64,000 bases of DNA from Venturia oleaginea (taxonomy: Eukaryota; Ascomycota; Dothideomycetes; Venturiales; Venturiaceae): NCBI GenBank assembly GCA_013176395.1, contig JABMLP010000014.1:620001-684000 (forward strand), given 5' to 3'. The notes under the pieces were generated by a model. That model was not told the origin of the DNA and made no database searches. It saw only the letters and a list, made by a program, of their open reading frames with translations. Position 1 is the first letter of the stretch; the number at the start of each line of letters is the position of its first letter. Both the position numbers and the translations under genes were made by a program. Shown here in pieces: positions 22,987 to 34,554 of this stretch.

Positions 22987-23655
22987 TCACAAGAACCCCG
23001 GCCCATTGAGCGTATATCCCTTGAAGAACTTCTGAATACGCTTCATGTCGCGGACGCTCATATCGCAGTACTCTGTTAGATTATGACAGCCATTTCCTAA
23101 GCCAGTCTGAAAGAGAACTGGACCACGCCATTTGGATCCAGGAACAATCTTGTCGATGATAGGATTACGAGGTGTCTGTTTGACCACGAAAAATTTATCG
23201 CACCAAAGCATCATGTGTCGGTCTTGAGAAGTGGGCTCGAGCTTGTTGTCCATGGATCCGACATACTGGCAAGCGATGTATTCATCTCGCCTTGCGACTT
23301 GTGTTTGCGTATAGTCTACCATGTTGTGGCCGCACTTCTCAAGATGTTCGCTTTCGATCACTACAAGCTTTGGCTCAGCTTTGGCAGTTTGGGTGTCTTC
23401 GGTACCAGTAATCTCGGACGCTTCAGGGAACACAAAGACGAGATGGAGGTCGCGCGTTTATGTCGAATTCGGAGTGGACCTTGCAGATGATCGTGTGGAG
23501 CTTGAAGTCCTTCCTCTGACAATCCGTGTTGCAGTAATGAATCGACTTGTAGCGACTGCATTTGAGAGGTGCTGGTTTGGAGCATACGGCGCACAGTTGC
23601 GTTTCGGAAGCTAGAGTGGCAATATCGTAGAGTCGGCGATGGAGAATCGGCAATG
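22987..23655 (-). pseudogene. MYND zinc-finger protein, frameshifted and without a start
   Basis: The frame 23655-23423 holds a complete MYND finger: CAVCSKPAPLKC then HYCNTDCQRKDFKLH and a final C. A one-base shift near 23435 is needed to continue into 23433-22987 (VFPEASEITGTED to GYTLNGPGFL stop), whose first residues DLHLVFVFPEAS suit the region after the finger in fungal MYND proteins. Upstream of the finger there is a TAA and no in-frame ATG. Either an upstream exon exists or the gene is decayed. MYND fingers bind Pro-rich peptides; this protein's target is unknown. Confidence 0.65.
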
Positions 23656-24805
23656 TGAAATCTCTGTTGGAGGAAGTGGCTATTCTCCTTGTTTATTTGT
23701 GTTCCATTTGGGAAATAGCGCTGGGCGCTTATTATATAGGGACCTTCCGGCCACCTCCGTAGCAAGCTTCAACCAATACTTTCAACAATCTCGGCTTGTC
23801 GTTTGAAACGTGGATGTTAGGTTCTGGGAGGACAAAAGAACGACCTTTTACTGTGTGCTGCAAACTAGGTCATGTGCCTTCGAATTGTGTTGGCTCCACA
23901 ACACTGCACTGGACGGGAACAGAGAAGTGGGTGTCCATTGTGTTTTGCTGTTAGGTGAACTTGGATGACAAAAAAAAACCAGGCTTGGTGTGTTATGACT
24001 ATCACAAAGGTGGAACTACACACCAAGGATAAATATTGGTAGCAATCCGACTCTCCATGCAACACTCGATAGCATTGGCAGCCTCAAACCAAGTACCTTT
24101 TAAGTAGAAGTACCTGATGCAGCACTTGGAAAGCTCTTCGATCCATCTGCTTTGGCCATAGTAATAGAATGGGAGTATGTCGAGCTCGTAGTAGTTGCCA
24201 ATGTCGAGTCCCAGCTATTATCTCCGGTACAAATTTGAAGCTCGTTTCTGCAGCCGAAGTCTGTTAAAAGATTGAAGAGAGTAGTATCTCGAAGCTGTAG
24301 TACGTACTTGATAGACAGACTGAAGTAGTTTTGCGTGTATTGGTAGTCTACTAGTTTTTGGTGCATCTTCATTGAAGTGCAATTGTCGACGCTATTGAAG
24401 GCATTATTGCAGACCGCTAGGTATCTTTGATGCACAACGTGTATCAATTTTCAATGCCACTGTTTCGAATACCTTCGACGCTATAGCTCTCTTGAATGCG
24501 GATTTCTTACCAGTATTGGGCTTGACCAGGGCAACGCCTGCATTCAGAGCGCAAACGCCACCCTGGACAACACAAAGATATCCATTTGAACCTTTGGACT
24601 TGTCCATTCTCGACGACAGGAAGAACTACACCATTCCGAACAAGGCCCTACTACGGACAAGTTGGTTGCGTGATTATGGATCTAGCGCCGAACATCTTGT
24701 CTGGCAGCTCGAGTGCGACCATTCTCAAAATCAACGTCACCGATCGTGGATGTCGTCCTCCAGTAGAGATCCACTTAATTGAGAATCCGGTCGAGATAGT
24801 CGCGT
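23656..24805. other. Intergenic with overlapping short ORFs
   Basis: Overlapping open frames on both strands at 24100-24918, for example minus 24607-24404 and plus 24586-24918, give no recognisable domain. No unambiguous gene. Confidence 0.4.
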
Positions 24806-25310
24806 TTACTTTCGGGTGGGCGTCGTGTGGCGACCAGGCCCACAATGGCCGGATCGTTGTCGTGACTGGCAATCTGACTTCTGCAAGCGCAAATCATGGA
24901 CAACGGCTCTCAGCATAAGGGATTGAGTATTGGAGAATATAGGGAAATTGTCGATAACCCTGGAGAAAAGCCCTGCAGAGATGATTCCAGCTGTAATTTT
25001 CAAATTGAGGGTTTTCATGTTGGGAAACGGGGCAAGAAAAGCGGGAAGTGTAGTATCCCGATTGACCTGATCAGACTGTGTTTGGGCCGTCTCAAGTGCC
25101 AGCTTCAACCACCGTGTGTTTCTCGTAGTAGATAGAGACTTGCAATTCTTTCATGACCGTATATGGCACCATCAAGCGCGTCTGCTCATAAATCAATGCT
25201 GAGTTTGTATTCAAAAGTATCCAAACGCATACCACTGCTCCTGGTTGCTTGCCATATAATCGTCTAAGTGGAGAGAACAGATCGGGTATGTTGAGACCTC
25301 CTAGCAGCAT
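24806..25310 (-). pseudogene. Leucine-rich hypothetical protein remnant
   Basis: Two adjacent frames (25310-25092 and 25108-24806) would join through a one-base shift near 25100. The product has an LRR-like strand pattern (FPNMKTLNLKITAGII, FSNTQSLMLRAVVHDL), reminiscent of F-box-associated LRR segments in fungi. No F-box was seen. Probably a fragment of a decayed gene. Confidence 0.3.
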
Positions 25311-25737
25311 CAGGGAGCAACTGCAGCGGGATCTCGTGGCTCTTTTTCAAAATTTGCCAAGCTTCTTGATGGGAGTTTCTGGTCCAATCTCGAGATGGGT
25401 CTACAGTCCATTTTTGGAGGCTCGTGATCCCTTGACGTGATATGCAAGTTTCACTTCTCGCAAGTTTCGAAGCCCCTTGGGGCTTTCACTGAGGGACAGT
25501 GCAGCGCCGCTACCAAACCTCAGAGTTGATTATCATACAGCGAGTTTCGTCTGCCTGCATCGCGATCGTGGACCGCTTCTTGCACAGAGTCATTCACAGA
25601 GAGCGATGAGATATGATGAAAAGTGACCTAAATTTGGCACAGGGCAGTAGACAGGATCTCATGTCTGGACATATCGAATAGAGTCTGGAGAAATATCATC
25701 GACATCTGCACCTCGCCACACACCCAAGATCCAACCG

Positions 25738-26038
25738 CCAAAGACGAAACTGCATCTCAGACATCGCCCGCAAAGCCGATACCTGTCTAAACATCTACGG
25801 AAAAGGCCGTCCCAATAATCCCGAGGTTGATAGTAGTTTTGATGGAACCCTACTCGATGACGGAGTCCACGCGATTGTTTTCAGAGGCGATACTATTTGC
25901 TGGCTGTATGATTCGGATGATTGTTTTGGGGATAGGATTGTTGTCAAGGAGTTTGAGAGTGATGATCTGAAGGGGGATAAGTGGGGCAAAGACTGGGATG
26001 GGAGGGTGAGGAGTTTGGCTTGTTGGAGGAAGGATTAG
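25738..26038 (+). pseudogene. Cysteine-containing ORF fragment
   Basis: An open frame ending at TAG 26036-26038 reads NCISDIARKADTCLNIYGKG, then TICWLYDSDDCFG and SLACWRKD. The spaced cysteines and acidic composition resemble the C-terminal half of a small secreted protein, but no ATG or signal peptide lies upstream in frame. An upstream stretch (NIIDICTSP) is in another frame, so a frameshift or an unseen intron is possible. Confidence 0.3.
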
Positions 26039-26213
26039 CTGCGTTGATAAAGTGGGGACGAGGACTATTTAAGAATTCTTTGCTATGCCGGCGCCGGCCA
26101 TATCACTCAGCATCACCGACTCCCCACCTAACCCATCTATCTTCCAGCTCGTCCTCGTCTCGACCCTGAGCCTCATCCAAATTATTCCATCTCCCTCCAC
26201 TCCACTCCACTCT

Positions 26214-26590
26214 CTATTTAGGAACACAATAGCTCGACTTTGCCTCACCATAAGGCAGCTGGCCGGGGTCAATGTACTGCTGACATTTCAAGCCTGCGCA
26301 ACATGGTATCCACTTCCTACAGTAATCCCCACAACATTCTGGAGCGCCCTCCCGTTAGTATAGGTTCTTTTTGAAGAAAGAGGAAAAGATAGTTTTGTTA
26401 CGGCTACTTACTGTCTTTGACTTTGCATTCTGCTCTCTTTGACAAAATATGTGGCTCTGCCGCTGTTCGGTCTGTCCCTCACTGTTACTGAGATGTTGTG
26501 GTATTGGGGACTTTACTATACAGTACCATCGGGAACTAAAGCTATAGCTACACCAATAAGGGAGAGGAAAAGTATAGCGTGGAATTTCAT
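26214..26590 (-). CDS. Cysteine-rich secreted peptide with Kex2-type site, three exons
   Basis: Exons 26590-26527, 26471-26412 and 26338-26214; introns of 55 and 73 nt, GT-AG, the second with a CTAAC branch site 14 nt before its AG. The joined frame is 82 residues. Residues 1 to about 18-20 are a signal peptide (MKFHAILFLSLIGVAIALVP). A short pro-segment ends in Lys-Arg at residues 33-34, a Kex2-type site. The 48 residues after it contain eight cysteines spaced C-x5-CC-x3-C-x5-CC-x4-C-x18-C, a knottin-like pattern with an even cysteine count. This fits a secreted effector or antimicrobial-type peptide; the target is unknown. No single exon is long enough to stand out. If the middle exon were skipped the frame would also hold, but with seven cysteines and no Kex2 site. 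Confidence 0.65.
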
Positions 26591-28946
26591 CGTCAGGTCC
26601 GGCAATCTTTTTAGGGGTTTGGAATCGTTGCTATCGAAGGTAAAGGGATAAGTTGTATGTTCCGAGGGTCCGTGGGGACAGGCAAGGAGGCGATTGACTA
26701 TATATGCGCTATACCGGTACAACATTCCCCGCAGGTCTTTCCCCACGTGGCGGGGCGGCATGGTTCACCGTTGGTTACGGAGGTGTGTTGCAGTTACCCA
26801 TACCATAGTAAAGGTGCATCCCCATAATGCCAGACCCAACCTTTTCTTACTCTAACAGGCTTTGAGAATGTCGATCCGGCCTTATTCGCAGTGCATGAAA
26901 TCTGGCGGGCAGAAAAGGGATAGTTTTCGAACAAAAGTTGTTGGCTCGTTTCTATCCGAAGGCTTTGGGTCGCTGTTTCTGCTCATCCGTCAATGTTTCT
27001 TTGTTGGAGAAAGACCTTCTGCTATTCCAAAGTTTCCGTTCCGAACCAGGCTCAGCTGCGTATTATATGCGGCAATCCGCAAAAGCTACACAGGAGTGAG
27101 AGCTGGAACAATCGTACTGTTTGAACTGGAAAAAATATTTCTTTTCAAAATTTTAGGCCACCGCAAGAGCTATGGAGTAATGCGAATAATGTAGCTGAAG
27201 TCTTGCTTCGATCTTCCATAGGCGGAGAGCAGAGTAAAGGAAAATCTCATCAGGTGGAGAATAGAGTATACATCCAGAAGACGAACCCTATGATCGAAGT
27301 CTTGAACATGACGAAGATATCTACTCAAAGTTCAGCAGGTCTACTATAGGACTCGTCAGCCGCCAAGCAATTCATCATGATGATGAAGTGGAACTCCGAC
27401 GTCTATGATCTAAAAATAGCTCACCACATCGAATTCAAGAGATCCATCACCGTCGATCTCACGGTACTTGCCGTAGAGCAGACACCCCACTTTACGGCAT
27501 TCCTTATCTCTCCTTACCGAGAGGAAGAAAATCCTGTTTTCGGCATCGTAGTTATAGTAAGTTCTGTGAATACCCTGACTGCGAGACAGCGGGAGTGATG
27601 AGCTTAAGTGAGGGTAACTGTATTTGTACGCAATGAGTGAAGGCGGTGGTGGGGAAACTTGCGTGAAACAACATCGATGCTCGATATGGTTGTAGTCCGC
27701 AGCCTTTTCAGTCGAGTATCTGATAAGAAGACGACAAGCGAACAGGTAAAATACAGAAGCATGCGTAGCTCCTCGCCATGAAAAAAAAACCTTTAGCCGC
27801 CAGTTCGTCATGAAGAATCGCGGAATCGCGGGAGGTAAAACTTGCTTTTCGAAACTTGTTCATGGGCTGAATGCGAGATCCTTCGTATTCCTCCTTGACG
27901 CCTTGATGTCGAGACCCGAATTGTATAAGGAGCAACGTCTTTTCTCCAAATGGGTATGGCAGCAGCCACAGCGCGTCCAGATTGAGTGGATCAGCTTCTC
28001 AAGGCTTTGTGGCATTCTAAGCCGTACGGCTCCTTCACTATTTCGTGGGTATAGGATTTCTATCCATATGGGAGGCGATATAAAATAAAGCTATACAACG
28101 GGAGCGCGGGATTCGCGAATTGCGTTCAAAATCAGGAGTAGTAGCGAAGAGATAGCGGTACACATGTTGAAGATTGCTTTTACTCGAAGCTGTGCCGCTA
28201 TAATGCGTAATCAACCTTGCAAGAACACGGCAACGATAATTACAACAGCTTCAAAAATTGTGGGAACGACGAGACGATCACGCTGCCTTGAAGCCACGTT
28301 GAACCTCAAGTTCCACGACCTATACCGACGAGAATCCAGGTGTCCCTAGTCCCGGAACCAATACGAGGCTGATATACCCATCGGAGTATCGCGGGAATCG
28401 TGGGATTTCTAGAACACCACTGCATTTACGAGCCTTACGAGGTACGAAGAGGAGACTAATTTACCACGAATCCCCCTCGCTAGCGCTTCCACAAGGGGAT
28501 TAGCGGGAATATATTTCGATGAATCTGGAGAGAGCGTTATCTTGATATCCGTGTCATCCCTGGGCCTGGTCCTGGTGTATAGTATGGTACACCTCCATCT
28601 TCTTCGTCGGGGTTGGGGAATCGAGGATCCGTAGTCCGACTCCGCGGCGCCGCGCTCTCCCCCGCCAGCTTATTAAAACCGTTGCTATTGGCTGGAACTT
28701 ACCGAGAAGTGGGTTGTGATTGAGCTTGAAGTGTGCGGAAGTATAGATAGTACTGCTGTCCGCACCGGGGGTGTTGTTCTTTTGGCGGGATGGTAAGTAT
28801 GGAGGCCCGCACTGCACTCCCCTTATCCAATCCTTGGAAAGGTACCATCGCTCCCATTTCCTTCTCAGGAACTGTACTTGCGAGCCCCAGGTTAGTTTAC
28901 ACTTTCTGATTGGTATCGATTGGTTGGTAAGCTGATGGACAACTGA

Positions 28947-28978
<32 letters not shown>

Positions 28979-30298
28979 AAAACAAGACGTAAACTCCCAA
29001 CGCAGCCTCAAGCCTCGAGACGAGAACAACCCAGTCCAGTCCTCCCTCTAAAGATTCCTGCACAGTATCCCGGGATCTCCACCTGCACACATCCACCCAG
29101 CCCCCAGGATCCAAACCCAGGAGCCAGAGGCCGCAGGTACGATAATACCTCGCACTTGATTCGCCAGAAGGTACAAAACCCCCCCTAAGGCTCCACAATA
29201 CTTAAAAGATTCCAATGGCGCACGACATGGTGTGCATGAACTGACCAGGATTAAATAACCGCTGCATTCATCAGGTCCCCATACCCACTCAACACTACCC
29301 TCCTCAGGATTGTTTCACCTACTGTGTGTGTATCTGTCGATCCCAACCCCGACGGAGGGGGTTGGCAGGTGTACTATAACCGTATACTAGAGATCACACA
29401 TACGGATAATGAGATAATACTCTCCCCATTTCAAACTACCACATTTCCATTCCATTACCTCGAAATCTCCCCCAAAACCCAATATGTGCTTGTCGCATCA
29501 TACTCAGCGAAAGATGAGTAGACAGAGTCGCCGATAGCACAACAGCAGTGATTAGCATAGTAAAGGTCATACGCAAAGCATATCTTCTCAACCTCCTCAC
29601 TCATCACCAATCGTATGATTCCCAAGCATGGGTTTGCCGCGTAGATGCCCACATCGACGATCGTAGTAACACGTTGTGGGGCTTGTGATACGTCCAGGGT
29701 CGGCTGCAACTTCCAAGTAGCATGGTAATCTATTGAATCAACGTTACATGATGATGGCGGTTGGACATGGACCGATGGTCACAATCGACGTTTGGGTTGT
29801 TGTAGCTAGGACAAGTGGACAAAGAAATTGGGAAAGTACGAGGTTACGAAGCAGGGCTGCACCAAGGGAGTTTGCTTACGCTTAGATGGCTTTGCGATGG
29901 GAGATTAGGAGGTCTTTGTGCGGAGAAAATAATGGAGAAAGTAACAGAAAGTTCAGAGGATGCGTGTAGGTATCAGACTTGCCGTCATTGAGGCAGTCTG
30001 AGTAGTTGTTGATACTACGTATGATCCAAAACTAATCAGACGAGGTCTCGGGCCCGATTTGGATGCGTAGAGAGGATCAAATCCAAGCCTTTGTGAATAA
30101 CCAGCTTTGGACGTCCCAACTCCCAGACATAATATGCTGGTAGTCCAACACTTAGGCGTGAAGAATGAAACAGGTTGTTCAAATAGTAAAAATTCGCTCA
30201 AAAACAGTCGTTATATCGTTCCTACGTAGCAACCGATGAAAAGAATTCAGCTTATGCACGGTGCTCGTACCCGGTCTTGTATCGTTTCGTTGTTCTCC
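26591..30298. other. 3.7-kb stretch with no confident gene
   Basis: Open frames at 26862-27194 (+), 27811-27410 (-), 29198-28554 (-) and 29709-29455 (-) were examined. The 29709-29455 frame (GIYAANPCLGIIRLV to CFAYDLYYANHCCCAIGD) ends naturally and could be the last exon of a small secreted protein after an acceptor at about 29733. The 214-codon frame crosses a microsatellite and is probably chance. Confidence 0.35.
28945..28980. repeat. (GAAA)9 microsatellite
   Basis: Nine uninterrupted GAAA units, a purine tract on the plus strand. Confidence 0.95.
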
Positions 30299-31426
30299 TC
30301 ATGGTCGAGTTTCACTCTTTTCGGACTGTGGGCTGTCAGCGGTTGAACTCGAGGAGGCTTGAGGGAATAAGACGTACGGAATCCTTCGACAGGCCTGACA
30401 CCTTTTGTGCAGACATTCACCACACACTCTTGATCCTTCTGTGAAGTTGTGTTCGCAATGGTCACATATCCACCGTATTCTTTGTCGTGGTAGTCGATGC
30501 ACGCGTTCGGGCCTCAGCTGATCCTCTCCATTTCCACTGTAGTCGGCTAGATTCCTTGGACACCGAGAACACCTGATGTGGCCACAAGCAGAGCACAATC
30601 GGCCTCTCTGTTCAAAAGCGATGTTGCATTTGTGGCAGGAATATTGCAATAATTGCATCACTGGTATGGGTCCGTCGGTCGCGGGCTGAGTCTTTCCTCC
30701 GATGCGTGATCGCGTAACGCATTCCACTTGATCGTGTTCTCTTTTTCTCGAAGTCACAACTTCGGTATTTGTATCAACATTTTCCTTGACAATCTCCTCC
30801 CTCCTTTTCCTTCGCTGGGGTGGGTGTCGTGCACATTCCCCGCAGCGCTTATGATTACACGTCTTGCAATTCCGTCCCGCTCCAAACAGATGTTCGCACA
30901 TGTGGCAGGTGTATCTAACTCGCATGCGAATCTGTTTCTCAACGCGTAGAACAGTGGTCGGGGAATTCGCATTCGCGGGCATCCAATCTTGGGCTTCGAT
31001 GCTCAATCCATACTTGGCTAGTAAGCGCCGTGTCCGCTCGTGTCGGTCGGCTCCTCGCGGTAAGGTAACAGGTATGGTGTTCGCGTTTGGGTTGGGCTGT
31101 GAGGGGACTGGGGGTACGTCACTATAGAAATATCAGCCTTACGCAGCATTGACTTTGGGGGCGAGTACAGCTGACCTTTCAGTATCGTGGGCTGGAGTCG
31201 GCATGGTTTCAAGCTCGCTCGAAATTGCTCCTCTGCTTCGCGCGTCCAGTACAAGATCATGCAATGATGATGATGCACTGGACACCTGCGAAGCAAGCGT
31301 CTCTGGAGTGGCACTTCCTCCTTGTATACGATTCGCCATGCGTGTTATAAATGTCTTGCCGGCATTGAGCTTCCTCTCGCGACCTTCTTGTCCCTGGCTG
31401 TCTCCATCCCCGACATAGGAGCTCAT
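30299..31426 (-). CDS. Triple zinc-ribbon protein, two exons
   Basis: Exons 31426-31176 and 31121-30299, with a 54-nt intron; 357 residues. Three similar Cys-rich modules are the hallmark: CHMCEHLFGAGRNCKTC-HKRCGECARHPP, CHKCNIAFEQRGRLCSAC-HIRCSRCPR and CDHCEHNFTEGSRVCGEC-HKRCQACRR. Each has C-x2-C, then C-x2-C-x2-H and C-x2-C, so each could hold zinc. A basic segment (PPQRRKRREEIV) follows the first. The N-terminal 130 residues are Ser-rich and low in complexity; LPRGADRHERTRRLLAKYG precedes the modules. This arrangement is a familiar conserved hypothetical family in filamentous ascomycetes, with no assigned reaction. The ATG at 31426 is the first in frame after a stop-rich stretch. Confidence 0.8.
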
Positions 31427-34400
31427 CTTGCCCGCGGCTCGAGCCGAACTGATCAATAATTGTTGTCCGCAATGGATCGCATTCGGCGGGCGGTGGGAGG
31501 GATACAAAGATGGTAGAGAATGGCTCGGCTGAGGATATATGCTGCGAGAATTGTTTTCAAGCAATTATGCAGTTTCTCTGCTGTTGTCGCAGCGAGAGAT
31601 GGGATCGAGTGGAGTACCGAGCGATTTAACGGTCCCTTTCGTCCCAACCCGCTGGGATTTGTCTTGCTTTAGGCGAGTTCGCTATGGCCCCAGCTCCCGT
31701 GCTACTCAGACAATTACCAGGAGTCAGTTTCGGGGCGCCCTTAAGTGGAGACGCCTTCATAACAGGGGCCCATGGCAGACACATTTGTATCAATTTGTAT
31801 AGCTTCAAACGCTGAGGGGTCTGCCACAGGAAGACTGCTACGACACAGTACTATTCTACCCCACCCGACACGCATCCCTTGCTGCCGCCAAAATTTGATG
31901 CTCTGAAGTTTGCCGTCGCCGTCCTCTGTGCCACCTCGCCCGCTCATTAAGCTGAGAGCGTCTATCGGGCCAGCTAAGCTCCATGATCCTCGGACTGAAG
32001 ACTTTGACTCGGCACTGGGCATGAGATGTGAATGACGCCACCATCTTCTGTAAATGGAGTGATATCTCTCCCAACAACCGACATCTCTCATCACTGCTGC
32101 AGACACTATGTACGACATAATGTACATAGTATATGTAACAATATCTGTACATAGTATATGTACAGATATACTGTACATAGTATATGTACATATATACTGT
32201 ACATAGTATATGTAACGACATCTGTACTTAGTCACACTGCAGCTCTCTCTCTCCCTGCCTCAAACTTGCGTTTGCTGTTCATGTCGAAAGCAATTACCGA
32301 CTGCATGGCGCGGTAAACAGGGAATTTTCCAGAATATTTTCCGCCCAGTCCCTTCTTTGGCAAGGTCAATCCTCGTATTTCTCAAAAGGCTCGTTGAGTT
32401 TCCGTGCCGGTGGGCTGGGAATCACAAACACAGCCGTGTCCCAAGACCCAAGACAGATTTACATTCCAATATACCTTCCCGCCCGTTGCCAAAACGATTC
32501 TTGGGAATGGATCAACGTCGCTTCCCATCTCGCATGCCTCGCAATCCTCAAGCCAGCGACATCACCGATGCGATAATGCTGCATGGGAAACGCGAGCTAA
32601 CCAGAGCTCAAATTGAATCCTCGTGCACTAACCGCCCTTCCCATGGGAGACCTGGGTCATGAAGATACGGCATTTCGATGGCCACGTGCACCCGCCTTTC
32701 AGCCAAATGTCACAAGGCTTGGTGGATATAGCCAATTACTGGCAAGTATTCATATTTGCCCCTTTTACTCTGGAAGACTGGGATTCTCTCTTCACTGCAC
32801 GTTGCCCAATCACTTTACCGAGTAGATTCTTCCCAACTCCCGGATTTCATTAATGTTGAAGCTACAGTTGCGAAACTGGCGATAATATATTGCCATTGAC
32901 ATCAGCCTACAAGCTCTGCTTATTATGGCATGACCCATGCATGCCATATCAATTTCCTCAATTGTCCATCCGAAGCCAGCACCGTGGAACGTGGTATTTC
33001 GAAGCTTAGGCATGCTTGCATAGCATCCCCTCTGCAGCAGTCTCCACGGACCAGATCTGCAAATCCTTCGAGTGCATTTATGGTCTGGCGCGGAATCTGG
33101 CACACGAGGTACACTTCGGTATCAACAGCTGATACTTCTTTATTATGGGAAGTCCCGTATGAGATTTTCATCTATGGTAAGAATATATGATTACTACTGT
33201 ATCTTGTTTTCGGCTTAGTCAGTCCAACTCGTTCATAAGATGGAGTCGTTTGCTATCTTCAAGACCCACGACAAGTTACTCTTTGTCGTTGAATTGCTTC
33301 TCAACCCTCTTTACTGTGTTACCTTCACACAATTGAAGTCACTTTGTTCCAAGACATTTATCAGATATGATCGGCAGCTAAGCCCGCCTGTGTTTTAGAT
33401 ATATATCTCATCATCACCGAGGCCATGGCCCTGTCTAGGCATAAGCCAGTAACCGGTCCTCAGCCCTATTATTGAGAAAATTCTCCGACTACCAGTGCCG
33501 TGGGTGAAAACAAAGCTTGCTTTCTGACGTTTCTGTTGTCGGGACTCGGGAGGGAGCTTAACGAAGTTTCGGGTCCCCCTCCGCTGTGAGCTCCATCCAT
33601 GGAAGCGTGGTAAGACACATGAACGGTGAAAGTTTGTGTGATTTTGGTATGTCACTTGCAGTCGCGGCAGCGGCGGCACACTCATGAATATTTTATTTAA
33701 TCACGTTCAAGGTCGAATGTTTAAAGTTAGAACGTTTTGCGATATACCAGAGTGGTGCCGATCAAGCGCGAAAATTTCAACGTCGCAGCCTTATGCGAGT
33801 CCTAGGATTAGTAGGTAACAGCGCTTGGAGTTCCCAACTCAATATCGATGTCGAGAAAAACTGTTGCACTACAGTTTTCAATATTTCTAAACTTTTCACA
33901 ATATTGATGTTCATCTGGAGACCTCACTACAAGAAGCAATGCTTGTTGTGGAAAAACCAAAGAGGAATAAAGACCCTATTGCCCAGTACGACCGACGTCT
34001 GGTGCCTGAACTTTTCAATCTCATTGCTTGTAAGATATCTTGCGCAGCTGTGTCTCGCGCCCTTAAGCTCTCTCATGGCTGGAGAACTCGGAAACATTCC
34101 AATTTGTACCACGATCGTTGGTTTGGTACTCACGAAGTTAACCACTCCACAGCAACCATGGCTGCCATCGCGTCTTTCACCCTTTCGTGTGTGCGCCAAA
34201 AGACTCACGTTCGAAAATAGTCTCGAGACTGGCCACATTGCCGGAGAATAGAAGTTACCTGTCGATAGATAGACAAACTGTTTCAAGAACCACGAGTGAC
34301 ATGAGCATTTACAAAGTCCGCTCGTCAGAAGAGGGTAATTCTTTCTTAAAAAAGTTGGAGTTTTAGCATCGCTTTGACACCCAAACAAAGGAGAGCTCGC

Positions 34401-34554
34401 TTTGACACGCAAGAATTTCCTTGACTTTACCCTTCCCAATTTTCTCCATCGCCCAGAAACTTTCAGCTCTCCTGCATCAAAACCCAAGGAACATCTTCTC
34501 ATCACTCTGCCTGCGAAATTTCCACGGTACCAAGTCACTCAGCAATCCGCAGCC
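31427..34554. other. 3.1-kb stretch with no confident gene
   Basis: Apart from the minisatellite at 32104-32230, open frames at 32357-32853 (+) and 33171-32810 (-) look like degraded coding sequence (for example MPKLRNTTFHGAGFGWTIEE on minus) but lack support. The minus frame 34538-33927 overlaps the promoter of the next gene and is probably chance. Confidence 0.4.
32104..32230. repeat. Palindromic minisatellite, 25-26-bp period
   Basis: TGTACATAGTATATGTA occurs at 32121, 32146, 32172 and 32198, separated by AT-rich 8-9-bp links. Each unit begins TGTACAT and ends ATGTA, so every copy can form a hairpin, and the whole block can fold on itself. Confidence 0.85.

Noticed and set aside
24492..24918. 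Plus-strand frames opposite the 24-25 kb minus frames
   Set aside because: Neither strand gives a start, splice pattern or domain; left unassigned.
28554..29198. 214-codon minus-strand frame
   Set aside because: It runs through the (GAAA)9 microsatellite as a Phe/Leu/Ser run and has no domain; chance frame in a low-complexity region.
33927..34538. 203-codon minus frame upstream of the surface protein
   Set aside because: Covers the promoter and signal-peptide region of 34555-36285, shows no motif and has no natural partner.
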